From Adiantum capillus-veneris (Eukaryota; Streptophyta; Polypodiopsida; Polypodiales; Pteridaceae), in the NCBI GenBank assembly GCA_014529385.2, contig CM043960.1:125035543-125099542 (forward strand): a DNA stretch of 64,000 nt, written 5' to 3'. The notes beneath the pieces are model-generated. The model searched no databases. It saw only the letters and a list, made by a program, of their open reading frames with translations, and had not been told where the DNA came from. Each line of letters starts with the position of its first letter. Position 1 is the stretch's first letter. Shown piece after piece: positions 21,313 through 32,279 of the stretch. The translations under genes were made by a program, and so were the position numbers.

Positions 21313-21917
21313 TTGTGGATCGACTTCCTTTAGGCTCCTTAAAGCTAATGTCTTATGATCTAGTAAAATATTTTGTGCAATAGTATCTTTTCTCAATCTC
21401 CATTTTTCAACATTTAAACTTGAATTCTGAACTGTCAATTTCTTTGCTTGTTTTTGGAGCTCTTTGCTGGTTTTTGTGTCCCGCTTCTTCTAACGATCTC
21501 CATCAATGAGATATTCTTTAAGTTGGAGAATCTCCTTTATGCGACTCTTTGATTTGATACTTTCTCTCTCCAATTATTTCTCTAGCTTGGTTATATCAGC
21601 TTGTGTGATGGAGCTCTAAGCTTCCATCATCTGGCCAAGAGCATTAACGATTGTGTTCCAACCGTTTTGGATGGTGGTAGCACAACCATTTTTAATGGTG
21701 TATGCCTACTCTTTCCATCTTGTATTTGAGTGCTAGAACATTGTAAGGCACTGCTAGTGTTTTTAATGAATTGATGATCAAGCTTTCGACATGGCATGTG
21801 TAGATATTGTGCCATGCTTCCCCATATTTGAAATGTGCAAATGTGGTTGGGTGGAGAAGGAGAACCAACTTGATGAAGGGTGAATAAAACCAAGCATGCA
21901 CAGGTGTCTCTACACTT
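21313..21917. other. Spacer between N1 and N2
   Basis: About 600 bp with no recognised gene, repeat or motif. Confidence 0.5.
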
Positions 21918-23164
21918 TGGTGCAGCCAAAATTTGTCGACCTTAGCAGAGGGCATAGGCAATGATGTGTATGCTTATGGATGCATGGCAGAGGGCTAGAG
22001 GAGATGGGAAGAGCTTGTGCAGGCAAGTGACAGCAGAGATGTATGATTTATGTGGTTTTCTAGGCCAAAAGGGCTCCAGATACGGCCTGATAGTGTGGAA
22101 GATGAAGGGTGATCAAAGTACTATTTTTTGGCCAGATGTGTAGAGCTTGAAGTGCTAAAGGAGGAGGTCCAGACGGCTCGTCAAACGGAGCTATAAGCTG
22201 CAAGATATTTGAGTTTGAAGTTGGAGGTGATTGCAGATCCAAGACGGATAGGCCAAGGGATGCCAGGTGATCCGAGCCAGTTTGGAGTCATGCGTGTATA
22301 GTGCTCAATTTATGGATCCTACTCGTCTTTTCAGATTGCAGATTGGAGCTATGGATGGCGAGTTATGGCCAGTTGAAATTTTACCAGGGGCTAGGTTGGT
22401 GCTCACCTGTTGGTGCTCACCTGACCGCATGGGGAGTCATGCCATATGGAATTTTTTGGGCCTTGACAGGGTTTGAGAAGGTGCTATGGGATGTGCAGAG
22501 CTAGCACGAGTTGACTGCTTGTCAAACGGAGCCCGGAGCAAAAAGTTAAAGCAATCAGAAAGATCGGGTGCATTTGCTCGGAATTGGCCACATATGATCT
22601 TCTTGGTTTTTGCGGCCTCGGTTTGGGGTCTTGGAGAATCTCAAAATGCGGAAAGGACCAGGCATTTTTGACTCGGCACATGAGCTTGTGGCAGGTTTTT
22701 TGGCTCGGCAATCGGATCGGCAGAGGATAATTTGCAGGCAGTGCTTTGGGAAGCCAAGATGGGTTTTTTTGTTCATCAAAGGGAGTTTTTTGAAAGTCTT
22801 GGAGGCCATGGGGGGCAAGCCATATGCAGCTGCCACATGGCAAAAGATGGTCCCATATGCGAACGAAAGACCAGGGAGGTTGCACTATGTGGGCTAGGGG
22901 AGGCATCCCTAATGGGCATCACTAAGGCGTGGAAGCTTGTGGAGCTCTGGACGATGGCGGAATTCCGTGGGCGCTATGTTGGGCTTGTCCGGTGGCACAA
23001 TTGGCGTTTGTCAGCGGTCTTGGGTGGTACCACCTTTGCAAAGAAGCTGGTGACATGGTGCCCTTGTAGCGGTATGATTCTGGTGCCCACTCAAGCAACA
23101 CCCTTTTGAGGACATGGATGGGGTGCACCGACGGCATCGTTGGTGCCCCAGATAAAGGAGGGTT

Positions 23165-23169
23165 CATGC
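23165..23169 (+). repeat. Target site duplication of the solo LTR (CATGC, left)
   Basis: CATGC at 23165-23169 and again at 23881-23885. The second N2 LTR (about 27664) has a single CATGC in GGGTTCATGCAAGGCTTGG, the empty site. Confidence 0.95.
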
Positions 23170-23880
23170 TGTTAGGAAATAAGACGTAGCTAAATAGATA
23201 TTTGAGTAGATTACTTAATGGAGAGAGATAGATTTCACACACAAGAGATTATAGAGTAGAGAGAGAGAGTACACATGATATACGTGGTTCACCCAATGTG
23301 AGCTACATCCACGGGAAAGCAGCCACTCAATGGCTTTAGTAATTCAAAACAAGAAGTAGTTTACAAAGGGATTATACCCTTAATAGAGCTCCCGCCTTGC
23401 TTCACTCTCACCACCTCACACCCACCTTGTTGCATCAACTTCACACTATGAAATGTGTGTAGAAATGGCCTCCTTTTATAGGCCAAAAGGGCTGCCCTCT
23501 CTCATGAGAGGCAGCCATGTGTAGCCGCCCTTGTGTAGATAAGTCCAAATCGGACCCTCCAATCCGCCCATGTGTGGCCGCCCTTGAGAAGACATGTCCG
23601 CTTTTGAATTCGGCCACCGGCCATTGACTACCGGCCACACCGGCCAACTGACTAGTTGTTTTCCGACCACTTTTCGACTGCCGTCCGGCCATAATATTCC
23701 GACGAAAAGGAATATTCCGACGAGGGAAAAAAAGTCCCTGATTTTTGGCCGTGAAAATTTTGGTTTCCGGCGAGTGATTTTCCTTCACGCATGATGGCTT
23801 CTCCTCATAATGGGGGCCTTACAAATGTGCGTTTTTACCACATAAAATTACAAGGGGTAAATCAGGCTCCATACTTGACA
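23170..23880 (-). repeat. Solo LTR (711 bp)
   Basis: TGTTAGGAAATAAG... to ...ATACTTGACA, TG...CA ended, bounded by CATGC duplications and absent from the homologous LTR at 26443-27949. A TATAAAAGGAGG box reads on the minus strand (about 23480-23469), so the LTR probably points to the minus strand. No internal region is present, which means LTR-LTR recombination removed it. No other copy of this family is seen in the window. Confidence 0.93.
23469..23480 (-). promoter_or_regulatory. TATA box of the solo LTR
   Basis: TATAAAAGGAGG on the minus strand, inside the solo LTR, at a position typical for an LTR promoter. Confidence 0.5.
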
Positions 23881-24787
23881 CATGCAAGGCTTGGAGGACA
23901 AGGCAAGCCTATGAAGGGGTGCATCACATGTAAAGGGGCAGTCTAAAAATAGACGGGGGCACCAAAAAGGAGGGGTCCATGCACACTCCCTAGGGGGGCT
24001 TTTTGGAAGGAGAATGTTTTGGGAGAGCTTGGAGAAAGGAGCTTTTTTGGTGGCTTGGGAGTGTGCTTGAAGGGTGAAAGATGAAGGAGAACGATTTGGG
24101 AGAGTTTGGGGAGAGCTTGGAGAGTGGAAGTGGAGGAAGAAGAGGAGGTTTTCTGGCAGCTTCGAGGTGTGCTTGAAGGGTGAAAGACAGAAGAGAACGA
24201 TTTGTTTTTGCTCGAGGGCAGCTCTCGGATTGAAGGAGGCACACTTCAAAGCTCTCAAGGTGGAACAAGGGCAAGAGCGGGGTTCTGCTACAAGGATCTT
24301 TGGTTGCCGTGCTCTCGATAAGGAGAATCATATGAAGGGTGAAGGCATAGTTGCAGTTTTTTTCTTGGGTTGCCCCTTGTGCGAGAGGTGATCAAGTCAT
24401 GTGATAGCAGGGAGTGCTTGGAGTTGTAATAGCTTTTTTGTCATTAATTTAAGGGAGCCATAGCCAAGTTTGGTTCTCTGTCCCCTATTTCCCCCTTCTC
24501 GTCTTTGCTCTATCCCTACCGCGTGGTTCCGATTTGAGAAGTGTGTGCCTCTCCGGACCTGTGGAGTGAGTGAGAAAGAAAGAGAGAGTGGTTTTTGTTG
24601 TGTACCAGTTGGCAGCAGATTAGGTTAGTGCAAACGTTCTGTGTACAAAGTCGTGTGCAAGATTTGTAGACGAATTGTTGAGTTTCGAAGGTGAACTCTA
24701 GTGGATCGGGTGCAGTGATTATCCTAGGCTATAGAGAGGCTTGCAATTTTGCATTGGGTGTGTTTCCCTTTCCGCCCATCCATCTTC

Positions 24788-24797
24788 TGGTGCCCCC
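24788..24797 (+). other. Candidate primer binding site of N2
   Basis: TGGTGCCCCC begins five bases after the LTR end CCATCCA, exactly as in N1 (8443). Confidence 0.5.
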
Positions 24798-24918
24798 ACA
24801 AAGGATCATTGATGCTCCAATTTGAAGGTTGAAGCAGGTGTTTGAAAGCTGACCCAACAGCAGCAGGTGGTGGGTGGTCAAAGTTTTTGGCGGCGGCTGT
24901 GTTTGAAGATAGTAGATG

Positions 24919-25492
24919 TGATGGAGCCAAGCTTTGGCCCCATATTTATAGGTCTTGAAGACGCTGAAGATTGGTTAGAATATTTTGAATTATGGATGCT
25001 ATCGCTACCTATGTTAATGAATGCAAAAAATCTACAGACGGTGCTGCTGCTGATGCGCGGATGGGCAAAGATTTGGTTTGATGATTTGAAGTCCGATGGT
25101 CGAGGTTCATGGCAGGAATTGCAAAGGCAGTTTTTGCACCGGTTTTGAGAAGTGATCACCTCGACAGAGGCTAGTGCTAAGCTGAAAGCGGTACACAAAG
25201 ACGTAATTAAGGATTTTTCTATTTTTCTTGAGCAGTTTGAAGCCTGTTGGAAGCAGTTAGAGGTTGCCACTGGGGTGAAAGGCAATCAATTTTTGAATAT
25301 ATCAAGGTTCTTGAGTGCTTGCATCCGAGGATTAGAGATAAGGTGGAAAACGGTGCTGATACCTATGAAGACATGGTGTATCTTGCTGGAAAAATGAAGA
25401 GCCAAAAGGTGAAGCGGAAGCTGGAGTTGGGTTTGCTGAAGCCTGCAAATTATGTGCGTGTTGCAAGGCTAGCAAAATATTCAATGTTCTAA
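24919..25492 (+). pseudogene. N2 gag-like frame, one stop and one frameshift
   Basis: From Met 24919 (MEPSFGPIFIGLEDAEDWL) it reads through WLEYFELWM, LLLMRGWAKIWFDDL and WQELQRQFLHRF to a stop at 25146-25148. It then continues FLEQFEACWKQLEVATG and, in another frame, YIKVLECLHPRIRDKVENG ending at 25492. The layout is that of a retrotrans_gag domain (small helical capsid). No CCHC knuckle follows. The relationship to the N1 remnant at 18330 is clear. Confidence 0.7.
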
Positions 25493-25659
25493 TCAAAGGC
25501 CATGCCAATTGTGCGAGATGCAAAGCCTATTGAGGTAAGGTAAACAATTGATTATGTTCCTTGAAAGTTTCTAGTTCATGGTGTGCATGTGCCAGTGATG
25601 GACGAGCTCATCAAAAAGGATAAGCCCCTTGTTGAAGTGAGCCATCATGCCAAAGAGGA

Positions 25660-26290
25660 AGAAGGTGTTGGGTTTTCATAGCAAATAAAAAAGGTAGAGC
25701 CTATTATTGTGGAAAGCTTGCATGAGAAGGTAGCAAATAGAAATCAAGTTGCAGAAGCTGAGGATTTAGAAAGAGATGAAGAAAGTGTGCAAAGCCTAGA
25801 TGATGGTCAAGATTTCGTGGAGCAGTAGGCGGTTGAAAATGCTGATATCGAGTCAATGTATCATGTTAGTTCCAATTTTTGGGAGATAAGAGACGAAGAC
25901 GGATCGGATGAGCCCACATCCTATGATGAGGAGACCGAGTCTGATAAGCCGGTGCTAGTAGAGGTAAAGTTGCCTGATTATGGGTCTAATGATGTGGTCA
26001 TAGCCAATGTGGAAGAAGAATAGGTTGAAGTGCCCAAGCAAGTGAGAGGGGATATGCTATCAAAGGTGACATGCAGTGCTCTATTGGCAGCCATGCTGAT
26101 GAAAGTAGCAGTGGAAATGGCTATGGCGATACAACTAATTCAAAGCTTTGCAAAGAAGGATAGGTTTGAATCTATGGATAACCAAGCTAGCCTACCAAGT
26201 CTGCAGGAGGATGATGATGAAGCGGAAACTGAGGGGGTTGGGCATATTTCTGAAGCTCATGAGGTGATGGATGCTGACCAAAGATAGGAG
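25660..26290 (+). pseudogene. N2 acidic tail frames
   Basis: Short Glu/Asp-rich frames (for example 26030-26287) follow gag in N2, broken by stops. They may be the old C-terminal part of the gag protein. No enzyme motif is present. Function unknown. Confidence 0.4.
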
Positions 26291-26442
26291 TAGCTGAAGG
26301 TGCCCATGGATTTCCATGGTGATGCTATAGGCGTAGGCCTTTTGGATAGGGTTTGTAGTGGAAGTGATGCTGATTGGGGCTTTGATGATGCCAAGGATGC
26401 CATGGATGAAGAGATGCAAGTGCTTGTGGATAAGGCTAGTGA

Positions 26443-27949
26443 TGGTGCAGCCAAAATGTGTCGACCCTAGCAGAGGGCACAGGCAGTGATGTGTATGCTT
26501 ATGGATGCATGGCAGAGGGCTAGAGCAGATGGGAAGAGCTTGTGCAGGCAAGTGATAGCGGAGATGTATGCTTTAGTGGTTTTCTAGGCCAAAAGGGCTC
26601 CAGATAGGGCTTGACAAGGTGGGAGATGAAGGGTGATCAAAGTGCTATTTTTTGGCCCATATGTGTAGAGCTTGAAGTGCTAAAGGAGAAGGTCCAGACG
26701 GCTTGTCAAACGGAGCTATAAGCTGCAAGATATTTGAGTTTGAAGTTGGAGGTGATTGCGGATCCGGGACGGATAGGCCAAGGGATGCCAAGTGATCCGA
26801 GCCAATTTGGATCCATGGGTATGTAGTGCTCAATTTATGGAGTCTACCCGTCTTTTCAGATTGCAGATTGGAACTACCGATGATGGCGAGTTATGGCCAG
26901 TTGAAATTTTGCGAGGGGCTAGGTTGGTGCCCACCTGACCGCATGGGGAGTCATGCCATCTGGCATTTGTGGGATTGACAAGGTTTGAGAAGGTGTTGTG
27001 CGATGTGTGGAGCCAACAAGAGTTGACTGCTTGTCAAACAGATCCCGGAGAAGAAAGTTAAAGCAATCGAAAAGATCGGGTGCATTTGCTCGGAATTGGC
27101 CGCATATGAGCTTCTCGATTTTTGTGGCCTTGAATCGGGGTCTTGGAGAATCTCAAAGTGTAGAGAAGACCGGGCATTTTTGAGTCGGCACAGCAAGCTT
27201 GCGATAGGGTTGTTCAGCTCCGCAATCGGATCAGCAGGATAATTTGCAGGCAGTGCTTTGGGAAGAAAAAATGGGTTTTTCTTGTTCATCAAAGGGAGTT
27301 TTTTGAAAGTCTTGGAGGCCATATGGGGCAAGCCATATGCAGCTGCCATGTGGCAAAAGATGGTCCCATACGCGGACAAAAGACAAGGGAGGTCGACTAT
27401 ATGGGCTAGGGGAGGCGGCCCTAATGGGAATCACTAAGGCGTGGAAGCTTGTGGAGCTTTGGGCAATGGCGGTATACTGTGGGCGTTGTGTTGGGCCTGT
27501 CCGGCGGCGCGATGGGCGTCCTTCAACGATCATGGTCGGTGCCACCTTCCCGAAGCAGATGGTGACATGGCATCTTTGTAGTGATATGATTCCTGCACCC
27601 ACTCGGGCAACACCCTTTTGAGGACAAGGACAGTGCGCCGTCGGTGCCCCGGATAAGAGGGTTCATGCAAGGCTTGGAGGACAAGGCAAGGGCCGCATCA
27701 CATGCAAAGGGGAAGTCTAAAAATAGATGGGGGCAGCCAAAAGGAGGGGTCCATGCACACGCCCTAGGGGGCTTTTTGGAAGGAGAACGTTTTGGGAGAG
27801 AGTGGAAGTGGAGGAAGAAGAGGATTTTTTTTGGTGGCTTGGGGGTGTGCTTGAAGGGTGAAAGACAAAGGAGAACATTTTGGGAGAGTTTGGGGAGAGC
27901 TTGGAGAGTGGAAGTGGAGGAAGAAGAGGAGTGTTTTTGGCGGCTTGGG
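26443..27949 (+). repeat. 3' LTR of N2, truncated
   Basis: It starts TGGTGCAGCC like 21918 and follows it without the solo LTR. It ends inside the G/A-rich block that corresponds to about 24160 of the first LTR, so about 0.6 kb is missing. Confidence 0.8.
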
Positions 27950-28097
27950 GGTTCATATATTGTAAATGTGGCCCAATTAGTAAATTAGGGGTAAATTTTT
28001 AAATTCAAATAGACTAGTAAATTCGGGGCGATTGTCAAATCTGACGGTCCATGATTGGCGCACCAATCGTTTTCCTCCTCCACCATTGATCCCATTT
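27950..28097. other. Junction segment between N2 and G3
   Basis: About 150 bp matching neither LTR, with no gene. It marks the breakpoint where both elements lost sequence. Confidence 0.45.
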
Positions 28098-28924
28098 GAC
28101 CATGCCCGTGTGATATAGTGATGAGGGGGGGTGAGGGGTCTAATGACCTTGAAACATGTGTAAAAGCTACAACTCACCCCAAGCAAGCAAGGGGGTGCTG
28201 GGGGGATATACACCACACACACACACACTCATTTTGTGGATCATTCTCACTTGGTGAAAGTAGAGGAACTCCACCTCCTTCTCCAAGATTGTGTGAGAAG
28301 TAAGAGCCTACACCAACACTCTTGGCTATGGAATGCAAATCCAACCAAGAGCCATGCTTCAATGCTTAAGCTTGCCATCTTCTCCATCTTCATTACTATG
28401 CTATTATGTATGCTATCAAGAAGAGTGATGATAAGTGAGGAACTATTTATTTCTCCTATGGAATGTTTCTTCTTCCTCTTACCTATCCTCATTCCCCGCT
28501 AGCTCTCTCCACCTTTGAAGGTGTTTAAGGCCTTGGGACTGAGGCTTGGAATAGTTAATGCTTTCTACAAAGTTTATGTTATGCTTGTGATGAATGAAGC
28601 TTTCCATATTCATCGCATCACCTAGGTCACAAGGAACACAAAGATTGTATTGTACCAAGTCTCTCTTGATGGGAGAAACTATAATACAAATGCCTATTGG
28701 AGGGGGGATTGGCTCCATATGAATCCGGTCCTCAACTCTTGTCATGCTCTCTAAACTCTCTCTCTTGCAAAAGTATTGCTCATGCCAAGTTAACTAAATA
28801 CCATGTTTTTGTTGCTACCATCAATTAAGTTCACTCGCTATGCTCACAAAGTAATCTCACAAAAGTGCTTCATCTAACTTCCTAATTCCGCTACTCTCAA
28901 AGTTCATAGGCCATTTCCATTACA
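28098..28924 (+). repeat. 5' LTR of G3, truncated
   Basis: It matches 35030-36278 (for example CACCCCAAGCAAGCAAGGGGG and GGCCATTTCCATTACA), without the foldback found there. It ends TTACA directly before the primer site. The first ~1 kb present in the 3' LTR is missing. Confidence 0.85.
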
Positions 28925-28925
28925 T

Positions 28926-28937
28926 TGGTATCAGAGC
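28926..28937 (+). other. G3 primer binding site, tRNA-Met type
   Basis: TGGTATCAGAGC one base after the LTR end ...TTACA. Confidence 0.92.
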
Positions 28938-29339
28938 ATTTTGTTTCTCTTTTCTTGCTCAAGAAGAGAGGTCCTTAAGCAGCCTATCAAATATTGATTT
29001 ATTTAATTATATTATGGTAAGTGGGATTGGGATCTATTATCGGTTTTGTTGAGCCCACTATGTGGGATATGGTGCACACCTCGGGAGATTTGTTTATAAT
29101 AATGGAGTCTTTTTAGACTTGCCTACGGCTTTACCATTATCGATCCATAAGAAGTCTAAAAGGAGCTATCCCTCGTCAACTTTACTATGTTAGACTTACT
29201 TCAGTACTCTCTATAATTAGCCAATTCGAGCCATCGGTGTGCATACTTAAGTGCCTTTTTTCAAAGGATAAGAGGAGTAGCAACCAAGGTTTTGAATTGC
29301 CAAAGCATACACTAAGTAAACACATAAGTTTAATTCACA

Positions 29340-30640
29340 TGGCTAACAATAACCAAGAGAGTAGAATGAACATTGAGAACTTTGATTTTGCAGATGAAGG
29401 TGCTAATGATGATGCCCCCATGTTTGTTAATTATTTTGTTACTAGGTTGCAACAAGCTATGGGCAACCCCGCTTTGCAAGCCAAAGTTACTGAGCAACTT
29501 TGTGCTTATGGGGTTTCCTTTCCTCTCCAAGAGGAGAGAGAGCTTAGGAGGCGTCTTGAAGAGACCCCTAAGAGAAGACGCTCTCCCATACGAGAAGAGG
29601 AATCCAAAGATCAAGAAAGTAATGAATCTCTAAGCTCCTCCAATGATGTGGCTCCACAAAGAAGGAAGACTAAACGATCGCCAACTCCTCCCAAGAGGAA
29701 ACGCTAACCCATAGTCCTTCTCCTTGTCACTTCAAAAAGGAAGAGAGGAAACAAAGGAAGAAAAGGGCAAGAAAGAGGTGACCCTCTTCTCCTTCTTCTT
29801 CACCTTCCTCCTCTACCGATGAAAGCTACGGCTATTCTCCTAGAGAATACAAGAGAAGAGGACATCAAAAATATTACCCTGCATAGTGAAGGTCACAAAA
29901 GCTAAAGAAGTTCAAAGAGGGAGGAAAGAGTATCTCTTTTCTCACCTATGATGGCACCTTTGGTGCTACCGAGACAAAGTATTGGCCTTCATCCAACAAT
30001 TTGATGCGGCCTTTGGAGACAAGGGCCTCACAGAGTCCTCCAAGATACACCATGTAGCTATGCACTTCCAAATGTCGGCTCATCAATGGTGGGCTAGCCT
30101 TCATGGCAACGGTGAAGCCCCAAAGACATGGAAAACTCTACTAGTTTCCATCATGAAGCAATTCCTTGCAAGTGATGCAAAGGACAAAGTACTTACCAAA
30201 TGGTAGTTTAAAGTTTTGGGATTTACATATCAAGGCTACTCTCTTTCAAAAGATAGACTTTGCCGAGAAAAAGTGACAATTTTGTGCGGGATTACTTGAA
30301 GAGATGGCCGAGTATTTCAACTCTCAACGGCCTAGTTCTATCACTGAAGTAATCCACCACACCATGGTTGCTTTGCGCATCAATTTCCTTGTTGCTAGAA
30401 GAAATGTCAAGCCCATGGAAAATAAAGCTAAAAGTGATGACAAGAGGAAAACCAATGCCTGAAATTCTTACCAAGGCCATTCTAACAACAACAACAACAA
30501 TCGATCCAAGGAGAAGGAAGTTTACAAAGCTAAATATAAACCCTCTCCTAAAGAGCTAGAAGATTTTTGCAAGGACCACAAATTTTTTAAGTGTGGGGAG
30601 CAAAGCCATGGTTAATGTTCTTGCCCCAAGAGAATTGCCC
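29340..30640 (+). pseudogene. gag: G3 gag, several breaks
   Basis: It opens at 29340 (MANNNQESRMNIENFDF), closely matching G1 gag, to a stop at 29707 in the Arg-rich region. The capsid part resumes at about 29930-30206 (FIQQFDAAFGDKG, AHQWWASLHGNG, TWKTLL). QFCAGLLEEMAEYF at about 30280-30320 keeps the Cys codon that is a stop in G1. The knuckle (FFKCGEQSHG, then a stop where Tyr/Phe is expected, CSCPKR) lies at 30580-30630. It is clearly dead. Confidence 0.85.
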
Positions 30641-30689
30641 GAAATGAGACTCCTAGAGCCTCTAGCTAAGGATTTCTCCTTTCCTATGC

Positions 30690-31080
30690 TTGGGGAAAGA
30701 TGCAAGAGTATGATGCCTTTATTTTGTTTGACCCTGGCTTAACTCACAACTTCATATCCATGGAGTTGACCACTAAGCTAGGCATACAAGCCCACGAGAT
30801 GGGAGATGCATTGAAAGCCAATGGAGCTATCAAGGGACAAGACGTCTCAGTACTTACTTAATTGGAAAATTAAGGCTTCATGTCCAAAGCTATGTGGACA
30901 AAAAGGATTTCTTCATCTCCCCTCTCAAACATGAGAATGTTATCATTGGGGAACCATGGTTAACCGCATGGCTTTCAACATGAATTTCCCTGAAAGTAGA
31001 ATCTACTTCACCTACAGGGAAAAGAGAATGTACATACATGCTAATGAGTCGAGGAACACCATATCCCTGGTAAAACGCTT
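30690..31080 (+). pseudogene. G3 aspartic protease remnant
   Basis: FDPGLTHNFISMELTTKLG at about 30730-30790 corresponds to the active-site region DSGATHNFI of plant chromoviruses; here DPG replaces DSG. Later segments (VDKKDFFISPL, VIIGEPW) fit the protease fold. Stops interrupt it. Confidence 0.7.
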
Positions 31081-31095
31081 TATTTTGGTAAGTCC

Positions 31096-31800
31096 ATGAA
31101 AAGCTCTACTTCTACGTATATGATTTTTGTTAGAGAATCTGCAAATGATTCCAATGGTTTTACAGATAGCAATAAAGGGAATCAAGAGGAATTAGAGTTG
31201 TCTAATTTCCTAAATGGATTCCAAGATGTTTTCATTGATGATATCCCTAGTGAGCTATCTCTGAGGGATGATGACCATGCAGTTGAGCTCCTGCCACGAA
31301 TCTCACTGCCTAACAAGCCTCCTTATTGAGTTTCACAAGCTCAACAAGAGGAGATCATGAGTCAAGTGTATGAATTGGTGGAAAAAGGGATGGTGAGGTC
31401 TAGAAGTTTGATAATTTATTAGTATTGGCCTGACGAATTCTCCTGACGCATTCAAACTCATGATGGACAAAAATCTTCAGGCCATTCAAATTCTCTTGAG
31501 GAGTACAAGGGACACCTCCAGGTAATCTTTCAAGTTGTGAGAGAGAATAAGCTTTTCATTAATCAAAAGAAAAGTGAATTTTTCCTACAAGATATTCAAT
31601 ATTTAGGTCACATTATGTCTAAAGATGGAACCCGTATGGATCCAACAAAGTTAGAGATAATAAAAGCATGGCCTAATCCAAGGAATCTACAGGAGGTACA
31701 AAGCTTCATAGGTATGTGTGCATACTATAGATGTTTCATAGAAAAAACTCTCGCTAATATAGCAGGCCCATTACATGAGTTAACAAAAAAAGAACGTTAA
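31096..31800 (+). pseudogene. G3 reverse transcriptase remnant lacking the catalytic core
   Basis: The N-terminal part (31096-31329) has the usual F-x-D-x-x-x-x-x-L...DH-x-x-x-L lead-in (GFQDVFIDDIPSEL, NKPPY). The frame resumes at about 31500-31800 with the RT thumb and connection (NKLFINQKKSEFF, YLGHIMSKDGTRMDP, SFIGMCAYYRCFI). The palm, including the expected xxDD box, is missing between about 31410 and 31500, so roughly 350 bp has been deleted. Confidence 0.82.
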
Positions 31801-32240
31801 GTATTCATGGACTGCAAAAGTGCAAGAAGCTTATTTCTCAACGTGTGCTCACACTACTAGGTCTCTCAAAGCCATTTGAGGTCCAATGTGATGCTTGTAG
31901 TGATTGCCTTTGAGCTATTTTTCTTCAAGAAGGGCATGCCATAGCATATGAGAGTCAAAGACTCAACTTCGATAAGTGAGTATTGGGAAAATACGAAAAA
32001 GAGCTACTAGCTATTCTATATGCCCTAAACACGTGGAAACACTATCTCTTGGGGACTCCATTTATCCTACAAATGGATCACAAAGCCTCAAGAACTTCAT
32101 GACGTAAACCAAGCTCTCTGACAAACAAATGAGGTGGGAAAATTTTCTTTTGTAATTTAAATTTCATATTGCTCACATTGCTGGCAAGCACAATCAAGTG
32201 GTCGATGCACTTTCACAACGACCAAGGGTAAATGTGGTGT
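31801..32240 (+). pseudogene. G3 RNase H remnant
   Basis: FEVQCDACSDC (first Asp), KYEKELLAILYAL (Glu) and ILQMDHKAS (Asp) follow each other at the right spacing, with stops and shifts between them. Confidence 0.72.
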
Positions 32241-32279
32241 CTATAGCAACTCACAATGATCTATTTTTTATGATAGATC

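Larger units (their letters stand above)
21918..24782 (+). repeat. 5' LTR of N2 (about 2,150 bp without the nested solo LTR)
   Basis: It aligns with 26443-27949 over most of that length, for example GATGTGTATGCTTATGGATG and GAAGGTCCAGACGG/GAGGTCCAGACGG. The alignment breaks exactly at 23170-23885, where a 711-bp insertion plus 5-bp duplication lies. It ends CCCATCCA. Frames inside (to 140 codons) are chance frames in LTR sequence. Confidence 0.83.
21918..27949 (+). mobile_element. N2: gag-only LTR retrotransposon, right end truncated
   Basis: Two long direct repeats (21918-24782 and 26443-27949) start with the same TGGTGCAGCCAAAAT(T/G)TGTCGACC. They enclose about 1.66 kb with a gag frame and an acidic tail but no pol. 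The second LTR stops at about 27949, before its expected end, close to the truncated start of G3. The LTR start, the five-base spacer and the TGGTGCC primer site match N1, so both belong to one non-autonomous group. A solo LTR is nested in the first LTR. Confidence 0.75.

Noticed and set aside
22484-22906. Frames of 90-140 codons at 22.3-24.4 kb and 26.9-27.6 kb.
   Set aside because: They lie in the N2 LTRs, differ between the two LTR copies by stops and shifts, and have no family match.
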